From QAKW01 sp045539335 (GTDB taxonomy: Bacteria; Bacillota; Clostridia; Oscillospirales; QAKW01): 64,000 nt of DNA. The position numbers and the translations under genes are program-made. The DNA lies in contig JAZQFD010000009.1 of NCBI GenBank assembly GCA_045539335.1, forward strand, positions 1 to 64,000, in the 5' to 3' direction. This document shows, piece by piece, positions 45,179 to 53,602 of this stretch; position 1 is the stretch's first letter; each line of letters opens with the position of its first letter. Under the pieces are notes generated by a model. That model ran no database searches. It was given only the letters and a program-made list of their open reading frames with translations, and was not told where the DNA came from.

Positions 45179-46828
45179 ATGAAAAAACTTCTCGCAATTC
45201 TCTTGATTATTTGCTTATTATTCAGTCTCCCCTTCTCTGCCTTGGCAGAGGAGCTTCCTGATCCCGGTGCCGATGAGCCGGACTATGAGGATCAGATTCC
45301 GGAAGAAGATCCCGAAGAGGATCCCGAAGACGATCCCGAAGAGGACCCCGAAGAGGATCCTCCGGTAGAGGAACCGCCCGTTACCGATCCTTATGCTTAT
45401 GAGTTGACTCTACCCAATAAATTGGTTTATACCGTTGGAGAGGAGCCGGATTTCACCGGCGGAAAGTGGGTTTACACCGCTACCGGCCGTACCATTAAGC
45501 TCACCTCCAGCAATTGTACCGGCTTGGACACCTCCACTCCCGGCAATCGATATGTGCGGGTTATGGTGGGAAAAGAAAAGGTTTATTTCCGAGTGGTGGT
45601 GCTGGAAAAATATGATCCTATTATAAATATGACCGATATCACCGCCTCCCATTGGAGCTTTGAGGATTTTGCCGTCAGCATGAGAGCGGGCTATTTTCAA
45701 GGCAACGATCAAAAAGAGGCTATGCCCAATAAAGCCATCACCCGTGCGGAGATGGCAACGCTGATCTACCGTGCTTGGCAGAAAGACCCCACTGTGATGG
45801 TTCCCAATCACCCCAATGCTGCAGCGCCTTTTTCCGACATAAAGAAATCTGATTGGTATTATGAAGCCATGGAGGCTTGCCGCAAGGCAGGAATCCTGCG
45901 AGGAAATGAGCAAGGCGAATGCATGCCCAACGCAAAGATCACCCGCCAGGATGCCGTTTTAATGCTGATGCGAATTCAATATACTGATGACGAAATGGCG
46001 GCCATGGATCTGGTGACCTTGATTGCCGCCAGCGGCATTCCCGTTATCGACTTTGAAACCACTGCCGATTATGCCAAGCCTGCCATGGCCATGGCATTAG
46101 GCACGCTGATCAAAGGCAATGAAAAGGGTGAAATCATGCCCAAAGCTTCCATCAGCCGAGCAGAGTGCGCCGCCATTTTCCGTCGGCTGTTCCTTGCCAA
46201 CTATGAATGGGAACTGACCCGACCGGAGCCGGACGAAAGCGCTCCTCTGATCTACCTTTCCCCCTCCAATCAGTTTACCAATCCCTATACCGGCGTCAAA
46301 GCCAATGAAGGGGATGAAATGAATAAAATCGCTGCTGCCGCAAAAGAACTGCTGGAAGCCAAGGGCTATCGAGTCTTTATCGCCGATCGTAAAACCAGTA
46401 TTTATGACCGTTCCGGTGAAGCCAATGAAATGGAGGCAGATATCTATGTGCCCATCCATTCCAATGCCGGCGGTGGTGTGGGAACACGGGTCTTTTACCG
46501 TGGGGATCGTGAAGGGTCCACCAAGCTGGGGCGGTATCTCTTTGATTCCTTGGCTGCTCTTACCAATACCCCCTTTAATGACCGAAATTATAAAGAGGAC
46601 TATGTATGCTTGCTTCCAGAAGGTGCTCCCTTCCACGAACTGGCGAATCCCAATATGCCGGTGGCGTACCTGGAGGTGGAATTCCATGACATTCCCGAAA
46701 AAGCCCTCTGGATCACTCAAAACATCGATGCATTGGCGGAAGCCATTGTCAATGGCATCGATGCCTATTGTAAAAATGAAATGACGGAGGTACCCGCCCT
46801 TGAAGATTCAAATCAAAAAGCTGCATGA
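45179..46828 (+). CDS. SLH-domain N-acetylmuramoyl-L-alanine amidase (549 aa)
   Basis: The signal peptide (residues 1-24) is followed by an acidic linker of five 12-bp units encoding EEDP-like repeats, a bacterial Ig-like domain (about 65-140) and three S-layer-homology domains (NMTDITASHWSFEDFAVSMRAGYFQGND onward, about 150-340). A C-terminal Amidase_3 domain completes it. In that domain the Glu ligand (GDEMNKIAAAAKELL), the zinc His (YVPIHSNAGG) and the catalytic Glu (AYLEVEFHD) are present. The usual first His motif is replaced by LSPSNQFTN, as in a clostridial subgroup. A wall-anchored hydrolase is likely. Confidence 0.88.
   Translation: MKKLLAILLIICLLFSLPFSALAEELPDPGADEPDYEDQIPEEDPEEDPEDDPEEDPEEDPPVEEPPVTDPYAYELTLPNKLVYTVGEEPDFTGGKWVYTATGRTIKLTSSNCTGLDTSTPGNRYVRVMVGKEKVYFRVVVLEKYDPIINMTDITASHWSFEDFAVSMRAGYFQGNDQKEAMPNKAITRAEMATLIYRAWQKDPTVMVPNHPNAAAPFSDIKKSDWYYEAMEACRKAGILRGNEQGECMPNAKITRQDAVLMLMRIQYTDDEMAAMDLVTLIAASGIPVIDFETTADYAKPAMAMALGTLIKGNEKGEIMPKASISRAECAAIFRRLFLANYEWELTRPEPDESAPLIYLSPSNQFTNPYTGVKANEGDEMNKIAAAAKELLEAKGYRVFIADRKTSIYDRSGEANEMEADIYVPIHSNAGGGVGTRVFYRGDREGSTKLGRYLFDSLAALTNTPFNDRNYKEDYVCLLPEGAPFHELANPNMPVAYLEVEFHDIPEKALWITQNIDALAEAIVNGIDAYCKNEMTEVPALEDSNQKAA
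45302..45361 (+). repeat. Five tandem 12-bp repeats (acidic linker)
   Basis: Five consecutive 12-bp units of the form GAAGAGGATCCC, differing at one or two bases each, encode the E-E/D-D-P linker of the SLH amidase. Repeat number could vary between strains. Confidence 0.85.
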
Positions 46829-47231
46829 GGATGCCATTTTTCCTTGCTACGGCTCTGCAGACGCTGCAGGGGCTGATCTTTGCAGCATCGAAGAAATAAC
46901 CCTCGCCCCCGGCGAAACCAAGCTGATCCATACCGGGTTGGCCATGGCCATTCCTCAAGGATATGGCGGATTTATCTTCGCCCGCAGCGGCTTAGCCACC
47001 AAGCGTGGGCTGGCTCCCGCCAATAAGGTGGGCGTGATCGACGCCGATTATCGGGGAGAAATCATGGTTGCCCTCTATAACCAAAGTGCCTCTCCTCAAA
47101 CGGTGGAAAAAGGGGAACGAGTGGCACAAATTGTAATTTTACACTGCCCTCAAGGCACCTTTGAACCGGTAGAAGAGCTGGATGAAACCCAGCGTGCCGA
47201 CGGCGGATTCGGCTCCACCGGCAGAAAATAA
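46800..47231 (+). CDS. dut: dUTP diphosphatase (143 aa)
   Basis: It hydrolyses dUTP to dUMP and pyrophosphate as a trimer. The five motifs are visible: SADAAGADL, ARSGLATKRGLA, NKVGVIDADYRGEI, GERVAQIVI and DGGFGSTG at the C-terminus. The start is TTG with GGAGG nine bases upstream, overlapping the end of the amidase gene by 29 bp in another frame. Length is standard. Confidence 0.95.
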   Translation: MKIQIKKLHEDAIFPCYGSADAAGADLCSIEEITLAPGETKLIHTGLAMAIPQGYGGFIFARSGLATKRGLAPANKVGVIDADYRGEIMVALYNQSASPQTVEKGERVAQIVILHCPQGTFEPVEELDETQRADGGFGSTGRK

Positions 47232-47238
47232 ATCATAA

Positions 47239-47303
47239 CTACCGGCATTGCCGGTAGTATACGTTACAATAAAAAACGGTACTGCAAAGCAGTACCGTTT
47301 TTT
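47239..47303. terminator. Double hairpin terminator after dut
   Basis: A first hairpin (CTACCGGC/GCCGGTAG, 47239-47257) is followed by a second with a 15-bp stem (47271-47285 with 47289-47303) carrying A and T runs on its flanks. The second serves both dut and the convergent small gene. Confidence 0.85.
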
Positions 47304-47304
47304 G

Positions 47305-47604
47305 TTATAAATTTGAATGAAGACTATAAGTTTCTTCCAGCTTGATTAATTCTTTTTGCATAGCATGATTGAAACTGACTGTTTTGATCCGTGCGTAAAG
47401 AATGGTGAAGATCCCGATGATCAATGCCCCCACCGCCGCAAAAGGAATGCCATTGAGGGAAAGGCTACCGATCCACACCAGCAAAGCCGCAATCGGCAGA
47501 CCAATGCACAAAATCAGCAAAACCACCTTGCGCTTTTTGATTGCATATTTTTTCTGAATTGCTTTACGCTCTTGGGAGTATTTTTCATATTGATCTTCTC
47601 GCAT
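47305..47604 (-). CDS. Small two-TM membrane protein (99 aa)
   Basis: A charged N-terminus (REDQYEKYSQERKAIQKKYAIKKRK) is followed by two hydrophobic segments (VVLLILCIGLPIAALLVWIG and IPFAAVGALIIGIFTILYA) and a cytoplasmic tail. I do not recognise a family. The ATG at 47604 has AGGTG a few bases upstream; another in-frame ATG 12 bp earlier has no ribosome-binding site. Confidence 0.65.
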   Translation of the reverse strand: MREDQYEKYSQERKAIQKKYAIKKRKVVLLILCIGLPIAALLVWIGSLSLNGIPFAAVGALIIGIFTILYARIKTVSFNHAMQKELIKLEETYSLHSNL

Positions 47605-47629
47605 AGAACACCTCATATTATTCTAAAAT

Positions 47630-47659
47630 TTTACGCCTCGGTAAATACCGAGGCGTAAA
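47630..47659 (-). terminator. Hairpin downstream of pduL
   Basis: A perfect 14-bp stem (TTTACGCCTCGGTA) with a 2-nt nominal loop and a short T-run on the minus strand lies 10 bp past the pduL stop. Confidence 0.6.
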
Positions 47660-47669
47660 TTATGTAAAC

Positions 47670-48239
47670 TTACAGGATGATTTCGCCCTGTGCATCCCGA
47701 GGCAGAGCCACAGCATTGGCCTCATCGGTATCAATATGCATTGCATCGGCAAACTTGGGAGAAACACGGATCACGGTAGCACCGAAGGTAACCTCACGCT
47801 CGCCTTCAACCTTTACAGAAACCACCTGACCGTCTTTAACGCCCAGCTTCTCGGCAGTCTCAGGGATCATATGGATATGACGCTGAGCAGCGATCACGCC
47901 CTCTTCCAAAGCAATCTCGCCGCAGGGTCCTTTGATGGTCACAGCGCCGCTGCCCTTTACATCACCGCTCATGCGGATGGGAGCAACAACACCCAGAGTA
48001 CGAGCATCGGTCAAAGAAACCTCCACCTGATTTTCAGGTCTGGTGGGGCCCAGAACGCTGACATTACCGATGGACTTTTTGGGGCCAACCAGCTCCACAC
48101 GCTCCTCGCAGAGATACTGACCGGGCTGAGAAAGCTCCCGCTTCTCGGTAAGGGTTGCACCCTTGCCAAAGAGAATCTCAACGGCTTCTTGCGTTAAATG
48201 CACATGACGTGCAGACATTTCAACTAAAATTTTCATCAT
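47670..48239 (-). CDS. pduL: PduL-type phosphate acyltransferase (189 aa)
   Basis: It interconverts acyl-CoA and acyl phosphate (acetyl- or propionyl-). The two beta-barrel halves carry the zinc-binding histidines: VEMSARHVHLT near the start, VIAAQRHIHMIPETAEKLG in the middle and ADAMHIDTDEANA near the end. Conserved VSVLGPTRPENQVEVS is present. No microcompartment genes surround it, so this is probably the housekeeping phosphotransacetylase form. AGGAGG precedes two adjacent ATGs; either may be used. Confidence 0.93.
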   Translation of the reverse strand: MMKILVEMSARHVHLTQEAVEILFGKGATLTEKRELSQPGQYLCEERVELVGPKKSIGNVSVLGPTRPENQVEVSLTDARTLGVVAPIRMSGDVKGSGAVTIKGPCGEIALEEGVIAAQRHIHMIPETAEKLGVKDGQVVSVKVEGEREVTFGATVIRVSPKFADAMHIDTDEANAVALPRDAQGEIIL

Positions 48240-48265
48240 TTCATCCTCCTGAATTTTCTGCTATT

Positions 48266-48294
48266 ATTTTACAACAATCTCTATAAATTTTCAA
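48266..48294 (-). promoter_or_regulatory. pduL promoter
   Basis: TTGAAA (48289-48294) and TAAAAT (48266-48271) are spaced by 17 bp on the minus strand. Confidence 0.65.
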
Positions 48295-48304
48295 CCCTTA
48301 AATC

Positions 48305-48333
48305 TTGAAAATACCTATATTATATGGTAAAAT
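48305..48333 (+). promoter_or_regulatory. metG promoter
   Basis: TTGAAA (48305-48310) and TAAAAT (48328-48333) are spaced by 17 bp, divergent from the pduL promoter. No T-box fits in the 30-nt leader. Confidence 0.65.
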
Positions 48334-48368
48334 AGCAGTTAACATGGAAAATTAGGAGGAAAAATCCT

Positions 48369-50306
48369 ATGGCTCAAAAATATTACTTGACCACCGCCAT
48401 CGCCTACACCTCTGCCAAGCCTCATATCGGCAATACCTATGAGATCGTTTTGGCAGACAGTATTGCCCGCTTCAAGCGGATGCAGGGCTATGACGTGTGC
48501 TTTCAAACCGGCACCGATGAGCATGGCGAAAAGATCCAGCTCAAGGCAGAAGCCGCCGGTATTACCCCTCAGCAGTATGTAGACGGCGTTGCCGGCGAAA
48601 TCAAGCGGATCTGGGATCTGATGAACACCACCTATGACCGCTTTATCCGCACCACCGATCCCATGCATGAGAAAAAGATCCAGCAGATCTTCAAAAAGCT
48701 CTATGATCAGGGCGATATCTATAAAAGCCAGTATGAGGGAATGTACTGCACTCCTTGCGAATCCTTCTTTACCGAAAGCCAGTTGGTAGACGGCAAGTGC
48801 CCCGATTGCGGCCGAGAAGTGCACCCTGCCAAGGAAGAGGCGTATTTCTTCAAGCTCTCCAAGTATGCCAAAAAATTGGAGGAGCATATTGAAAGCAATC
48901 CCGAATTCATCTGGCCCCCTGCCCGCAAAAATGAAATGATCAACAATTTCATTAAACCCGGCTTGCAGGATCTTTGCGTTTCCCGTACCTCCTTTAACTG
49001 GGGTATTCCGGTGGATTTTGATCCCGGTCATGTGGTTTATGTATGGATCGATGCGTTGTCCAACTATATCACCTTCGCCGGCTATGATCCCGAAGGAAAC
49101 CATAGCGAGGATTATAAGCATTATTGGCCTGCCGATCTACATCTGATCGGCAAGGATATTGTGCGCTTCCACACCATCTATTGGCCCTGCATTCTGATGG
49201 CTTTGGGTGAGCCCCTGCCCAAGCAGGTATTCGGTCATCCCTGGCTGATTATGAGCGACGGAAAGATGAGTAAATCCAAAGGCAATGTGCTTTATGCCGA
49301 TGATTTGGTGGATCTTTTCGGAGTGGATGCCGTGCGCTACTTTGTGTTGCATGAGATCCCCTACGCCAGCGACGGTATCATCTCTTATGAGCTGATGATG
49401 GAGCGGATCAATGCAGAACTTGCCAATATCTTGGGCAATCTGGTAAACCGCACCGTTTCTATGACAAATAAATACTTTGGCGGCGAGATCCGCACCCCCA
49501 ATGCAGAAACCGAGCTGGATCGGGACTTAAAGACGGTCGCTTTAGAAACTGCCGGCAAGGTGGAAGCTCATATGAACGATCTGCATATTGCCGATGCCAT
49601 TGATGATATCTTCACCCTTCTGCGCCGTGCCAATAAGTATGTAGACGAAACCGAGCCTTGGATTCTGGGCAAGCCCGATGGCGACCATGAGCGCTTGGCA
49701 ACAGTTCTTTATAACCTTCTGGAATGTATCCGCATTTCTGCCACCCTGCTTAAGGCCTTTATGCCCGAAACAGCCGAAAAGATCTTTGCTCAGATCGGCT
49801 GCGGCGATCAGACCTTGGCCGAGGCCAAGGAATTCGGCAAGTTGAATGCCGATAAGGTAGGCAAGCCGGAGATCCTCTTTGCCCGCATCGACATTCCCAA
49901 GAAATTAGAGGAGATCAAGGCGGCAAACGAGGCAAAGAAAAAGGCCGAGGAGCCTAAAAAAGAAGAAAAGCCCCAAGGCATTGCCACCATCGGCATCGAG
50001 GATTTTGCCAAGGTTGCCCTGCGAGTAGCCAAGATTCTCACCTGCGAGCCTCTGCCCAAGAGCGATAAGCTGCTGGTGATGAAGATCGACAACGGCAACG
50101 GGGAAAAGCAGGTGCTTTCCGGCATTGCTCAATATTATAAGCCCGAAGATCTGATCGGCAAAAAGGTGATTTTGGTGGACAATCTGGCTCCTGCCAAACT
50201 GCGGGGAACCTTAAGCGAAGGAATGCTCCTTGCCGCCGATAGTAAAGACGGGGTAAAAGTGGTCTTCCTAGATGATTCCTTAGAGCCCGGAGCGGTGATC
50301 CGATGA
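48369..50306 (+). CDS. metG: Methionyl-tRNA synthetase (645 aa)
   Basis: It charges tRNA-Met. The Rossmann catalytic domain has the HIGH-like AKPHIGNTYEI at residues 16-26, a CTPCESFF...CPDC zinc knuckle near 127-147 and DGKMSKSKGN around residue 300. A helical anticodon-binding domain follows. A charged linker (KKKAEEPKKEEKPQ) leads to a C-terminal EMAP/Trbp111-like tRNA-binding domain (IEDFAKVALRVAKILTCEPLPKSDKLLVMKID). It is coupled to tatD by a 4-bp overlap, a common arrangement in Firmicutes. Confidence 0.98.
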   Translation: MAQKYYLTTAIAYTSAKPHIGNTYEIVLADSIARFKRMQGYDVCFQTGTDEHGEKIQLKAEAAGITPQQYVDGVAGEIKRIWDLMNTTYDRFIRTTDPMHEKKIQQIFKKLYDQGDIYKSQYEGMYCTPCESFFTESQLVDGKCPDCGREVHPAKEEAYFFKLSKYAKKLEEHIESNPEFIWPPARKNEMINNFIKPGLQDLCVSRTSFNWGIPVDFDPGHVVYVWIDALSNYITFAGYDPEGNHSEDYKHYWPADLHLIGKDIVRFHTIYWPCILMALGEPLPKQVFGHPWLIMSDGKMSKSKGNVLYADDLVDLFGVDAVRYFVLHEIPYASDGIISYELMMERINAELANILGNLVNRTVSMTNKYFGGEIRTPNAETELDRDLKTVALETAGKVEAHMNDLHIADAIDDIFTLLRRANKYVDETEPWILGKPDGDHERLATVLYNLLECIRISATLLKAFMPETAEKIFAQIGCGDQTLAEAKEFGKLNADKVGKPEILFARIDIPKKLEEIKAANEAKKKAEEPKKEEKPQGIATIGIEDFAKVALRVAKILTCEPLPKSDKLLVMKIDNGNGEKQVLSGIAQYYKPEDLIGKKVILVDNLAPAKLRGTLSEGMLLAADSKDGVKVVFLDDSLEPGAVIR

Positions 50307-51061
50307 TCGATGTACACGCACATCTGGATGATGTTCGCTTTGACGAGGATCGCCAAGAAGTCATTGAACAATTAAGAGCCGCCGGTATCCGGCGGCTCAT
50401 CAATTCCGGCTGCTCCCATGAGGCTTGCCGAAATGCCATTCGATTGGCGGAAGAAAACGATTTCATCTACGCATCGGTGGGGATCTACCCCCATGATGTG
50501 AAGGAACTGGAAGAAAAAGGATTGGATACCCTCAAAGAGATGGCAAAGCATCCCAAAGTGGTGGCCATCGGCGAGATCGGCTTGGATTATTATTACGATA
50601 CCGCTGAAAAGGACCTGCAGAAAAAATGGTTTCACGCTCAGTTGGAACTGGCGGAAGAATATAACCTGCCGGTAGTGATCCACAGTCGGGATGCCATGAA
50701 GGATACCTTAGATATTTTAAAAGCCCATCCCAACAACACCGGCATTTTCCATTGCTATAGCGGCTCAGTGGAATCCCTTCGAGAGATCGTAGCCTTAGGA
50801 TGGTCCATTTCCTTGGGTGGAGTAGTCACCTTTAAAAATGCTCGAGTCACCAAAGAGGTGGCGGCCGCCGTACCCGCTGATCGGCTGATGCTGGAGACCG
50901 ACAGTCCCTACCTTGCCCCTACCCCCTATCGGGGCAAGCGCAATTCCGCCCTTTATCTAACAGAGGTGGCCAAGTGCATTGCAGAGCTTCGGGGAACCAC
51001 TCCCGAAGAAATTGAGCGCATCACCGATGAAAATGCCCTCAATATGTTCAAAATGGTCTAA
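50303..51061 (+). CDS. tatD: TatD family metal-dependent hydrolase (252 aa)
   Basis: TatD-type TIM-barrel nuclease. Metal ligands are visible in IDVHAHLDD (HxH), GEIGLDYYYD (Glu), VIHSRDA and IFHCYSGS (His), and ETDSPYLAP (Asp); PYRGKRN follows as in the family. It begins within the metG stop (ATGA), and a bidirectional terminator follows. Confidence 0.96.
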   Translation: MIDVHAHLDDVRFDEDRQEVIEQLRAAGIRRLINSGCSHEACRNAIRLAEENDFIYASVGIYPHDVKELEEKGLDTLKEMAKHPKVVAIGEIGLDYYYDTAEKDLQKKWFHAQLELAEEYNLPVVIHSRDAMKDTLDILKAHPNNTGIFHCYSGSVESLREIVALGWSISLGGVVTFKNARVTKEVAAAVPADRLMLETDSPYLAPTPYRGKRNSALYLTEVAKCIAELRGTTPEEIERITDENALNMFKMV

Positions 51062-51093
51062 AAGTGTAAATTTACACCGCATTTTTCCAAAAT

Positions 51094-51119
51094 AAAACCC
51101 TGCCGACGGCAGGGTTTTT
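51094..51119. terminator. Bidirectional terminator between tatD and the XRE gene
   Basis: A stem of AAAACCCTGCC with its complement and T/A runs lies between the convergent stops. A perfect 14-bp palindrome (GTGTAAATTTACAC, 51064-51077) lies just before it. Confidence 0.85.
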
Positions 51120-51120
51120 C

Positions 51121-51789
51121 TTATTTTCGATGGGCGCCGATGGCGGATTCCACATTTTGCAACAAAGTCAGCAAGGAGGTGGCAAAGAGAGGATATTTTG
51201 CTCGCAAGGTTTCCTCATCCATGGCAGGAACCGACGCTTTTTTCAGCTCTTGCTGAATTTCTGCCTCCAGTTTTTTCATAGAAGCATCAGACATTAAAGA
51301 ATAGGTATCTTCTTGGGCACCGAAAAAGGTTTGTGGATTTTCCTCCTTGGCATTATAGAGTCGACGGAACATCTGGTAAACGCTGATTTGCAGATATAAA
51401 GAAACCTTATGAATGAGATCCTTATTGCCGGTGGCACCTAAAAGATCCTCCACCACCGTGACGGAATTGCAGATCAACTTTTTATTGAGCACCGGCAAAA
51501 GACTGCCAGCACCCCGATTGCCTTGACCTGCGGCATCTTCATCGGGAACCTCCTCCAAGAGGATGGCAGAACCGTTTTTCTCCAAAGAGCGGCCCAGCAG
51601 ATAATCCACCGAAACACCATAGAAATCGGCGGCACGCACCAAAAACAGCAAGCCACATTCCCGAATGCCCTTTTCATAATGGGACAACAGGGCCTGAGAG
51701 ACGCCCAGCGCCTCTGCTGCTTTCTTTTGAGAGATGCCCGCTTCTTTACGAAGATGGGTCAATACTCTGGGAAAATCCGAAATTGCCAT
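51121..51789 (-). CDS. XRE-family transcriptional regulator (222 aa)
   Basis: The N-terminal helix-turn-helix is FPRVLTHLRKEAGISQKKAAEALGVSQALLSHYEKGIRECGLLFLVRAADFYGVSVDYLLG. A helical C-terminal region of about 150 residues, with an IHKVSLYLQISVYQMFRRLYNAKEEN segment, follows and may bind an effector or oligomerise. The ATG at 51789 with GGAGG nine bases upstream is chosen over a longer frame that would run into the operator. The perfect 27-bp inverted repeat just upstream suggests autoregulation. Confidence 0.88.
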   Translation of the reverse strand: MAISDFPRVLTHLRKEAGISQKKAAEALGVSQALLSHYEKGIRECGLLFLVRAADFYGVSVDYLLGRSLEKNGSAILLEEVPDEDAAGQGNRGAGSLLPVLNKKLICNSVTVVEDLLGATGNKDLIHKVSLYLQISVYQMFRRLYNAKEENPQTFFGAQEDTYSLMSDASMKKLEAEIQQELKKASVPAMDEETLRAKYPLFATSLLTLLQNVESAIGAHRK

Positions 51790-51821
51790 TGCTCTTTGCC
51801 TCCGAACAAACTGATAAAATA

Positions 51822-51848
51822 GTAGAGTGGATGATCCATCCACTCTAC
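51822..51848. promoter_or_regulatory. Perfect 27-bp inverted-repeat operator
   Basis: Two perfect 12-bp arms (GTAGAGTGGATG and CATCCACTCTAC) flank the 3-bp spacer ATC. The repeat lies between the promoter and start codon of the XRE gene, about 5 to 31 bases after the predicted transcription start. It is probably the regulator's own binding site. Confidence 0.8.
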
Positions 51849-51859
51849 GCAACATATTT

Positions 51860-51888
51860 ATTATACCGAAAAAAGGACCTTAAGTCAA
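51860..51888 (-). promoter_or_regulatory. Promoter of the XRE gene
   Basis: TTGACT (51883-51888) and TATAAT (51860-51865) are spaced by 17 bp on the minus strand. Confidence 0.75.
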
Positions 51889-51976
51889 TATTTTCGATCA
51901 AATTTTCAAAAGTTTGGCAGGGGTTTGTCGAAGAAGGGCAAAATCAAAAATGGATGTAGAAAATCCTTTACTCCCC

Positions 51977-52005
51977 TTGATATTTAGAATGATTCTTGCT
52001 ACACT
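51977..52005 (+). promoter_or_regulatory. hpf promoter
   Basis: TTGATA (51977-51982) and TACACT (52000-52005) are spaced by 17 bp. A GGAGAAG/CTTCTCC hairpin (52014-52030) lies at the 5' end of the predicted transcript. Confidence 0.6.
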
Positions 52006-52058
52006 TTAATTAAGGAGAAGGATCTTCTCCGCAATTTAATACCGAAGGAGTGACCTCT

Positions 52059-52574
52059 ATGAAGATGACCTATGTGACGAAGAAATTGAGCCTTTCCGAC
52101 AAGGAAAAAGTGTTGGTTGAGAGAAAGATGGCAAAGCTCGATAAATTCTTTACAGAGGAGGCCACCGCCGCACTGACCTTTACGGTAGCACGGGAGGAAG
52201 TGACGGTTGAAGTGACGGTGAAGGATCATGGTATGATCTTCCGAGGCGAGCGCAGCGCTATCGACAAAATGATGGCCTTGGATGAGATCATCGACCTGCT
52301 GATTCGGCAGGTGCGGAAGAATAAGACCCGACTGACCAAAACTCTTTACACCGACATTCCCGATTTTGATCCTTGGGAAGATGGCGAGGATGATTATAAT
52401 TTGGTAAGAACCAAAGAAGTATTCTTGCGCCCCATGGATTTGGAAGAAGCCATCATGCAGATGAATCTTTTGGATCATAATTTCTTTATGTTTCTGGATA
52501 GCGAGACCGATAAGGTCAGCGTGGTGTACCGCCGCAAAGACGGTCAATACGGACTGATTCGAAGCGAAAACTAA
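52059..52574 (+). CDS. hpf: Long-form ribosome hibernation-promoting factor (171 aa)
   Basis: It binds the 30S decoding site and dimerises ribosomes to 100S particles in stationary phase. The N-terminal domain (residues 1-95, LSLSDKEKVLVERKMAKLDKFF and VTVEVTVKDHGMIFRGERSAIDKMMALDEIIDLLIRQVRKNK) is followed by a linker and the C-terminal dimerisation domain (VRTKEVFLRPMDLEEAIMQMNLLDHNFFMFLDSETDKVSVVYRRKDGQYGLI). The latter marks it as the long form. GGAG precedes the ATG at 52059. Confidence 0.96.
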   Translation: MKMTYVTKKLSLSDKEKVLVERKMAKLDKFFTEEATAALTFTVAREEVTVEVTVKDHGMIFRGERSAIDKMMALDEIIDLLIRQVRKNKTRLTKTLYTDIPDFDPWEDGEDDYNLVRTKEVFLRPMDLEEAIMQMNLLDHNFFMFLDSETDKVSVVYRRKDGQYGLIRSEN

Positions 52575-52588
52575 TTAAAATAGATTCT

Positions 52589-52625
52589 GCCGAGTGTCCC
52601 CAAAGGACACTCGGCCGTTTTTTTA
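52589..52625 (+). terminator. hpf terminator
   Basis: An 11-bp stem (GCCGAGTGTCC with its complement) and 5-nt loop are followed by seven T. Confidence 0.9.
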
Positions 52626-52629
52626 TATA

Positions 52630-53601
52630 TTACAAAGTCAAAACCACTTTCCCAATATTTTCGCCCCGCTCCAAAATAGCGTGGGCCTCCTCTGCTTGGG
52701 ACATGGGCAGCACCTTATAAATGGAAGGCTTCATAGAACCGTCTTCAATCTTTGGCCAAACCTTCTCCACCAGCTCTGCCAGCAAGGCAGCTTTGAAGGC
52801 GGGAGTTCGATTCCGAAGCATACTGCCCACCAAATGCAGACCCTTGGTCAGCAAGGGGCGCAGCATAATATTGGTTTCGGTACCTGCCAAGGTGGAGATC
52901 ACCACCCAATAGCCTCCACGGGCCATATAGGGCAGGCTCTTACCCAAGGTCTCACCGCAAAGGCAGTCCATAGACACCGCAACGGGGGTGCCCCGCTCCT
53001 CCTCTTTGGCCAACACCTCTGCCACATCTTCCTTGGCGGAATTGATCACCACATCAGCGCCCAAAGGCTTGATTTTTTCGGCAATCTCATCAGAGAGAAC
53101 CGAGGTGATTACACGGGCGCCGAAGGCCTTTGCCATAGGAATCGCCACCGAAGCAAGACCACTGGCCCCGGCCGGAATAAAGGCGGTCTGCCCTTCTTCC
53201 AGATGACCTTCCATAAAAAGATTCAAATAGGAGGTGGCATAGGCTTCCGGCAAAGAGGCGGCCTCTACCATGGAGAGCCCCTGGGGAACCGGCATCAGCA
53301 TATCCTCTTTCACCGCCACATACTCGGCATAGCCACCACCACCCAGCAAGGCGCAAACAGAATCCCCCAATTTCCAGGCGGAAACCTTTTTGCCCAGCTC
53401 CACAATCTCCCCTGCAATCTCCAGCCCCATCCACGGAGGACAGCCGGCGGGAGAAGGGTATTTCCCTTGACGTTGAAGCAGATCGGCACGATTCAGAGCG
53501 GCGGCATGGATCTTTACCAACACCTCATCCTCTCCAATCACAGGATCGGGCACCTCGCTCCACACAAAATTTTTCTGATCATCAATCAACATTGCCTTCA
53601 T
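52630..53601 (-). CDS. NAD(P)H:quinone oxidoreductase-like MDR protein (323 aa)
   Basis: This is a zinc-independent medium-chain dehydrogenase/reductase of the PIG3/quinone reductase type. Features are VKIHAAALNRADLLQRQGKYPSPAGCPPWMGLEIAGEIVELG, the nucleotide-binding FIPAGASGLASVAIPMAKAFGARVITSV, and ALNRADLLQRQG in place of zinc ligands. It is the last gene of the AraC-adjacent operon, 1 bp after the SDR gene. The substrate is unknown; it may regenerate or reduce an intermediate of the pathway. Confidence 0.88.
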   Translation of the reverse strand: MKAMLIDDQKNFVWSEVPDPVIGEDEVLVKIHAAALNRADLLQRQGKYPSPAGCPPWMGLEIAGEIVELGKKVSAWKLGDSVCALLGGGGYAEYVAVKEDMLMPVPQGLSMVEAASLPEAYATSYLNLFMEGHLEEGQTAFIPAGASGLASVAIPMAKAFGARVITSVLSDEIAEKIKPLGADVVINSAKEDVAEVLAKEEERGTPVAVSMDCLCGETLGKSLPYMARGGYWVVISTLAGTETNIMLRPLLTKGLHLVGSMLRNRTPAFKAALLAELVEKVWPKIEDGSMKPSIYKVLPMSQAEEAHAILERGENIGKVVLTL

Positions 53602-53602
53602 A

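Noticed and set aside
48334..48368. T-box leader for metG
   Set aside because: The leader is only about 30 nt and lacks the T-box sequence and antiterminator.
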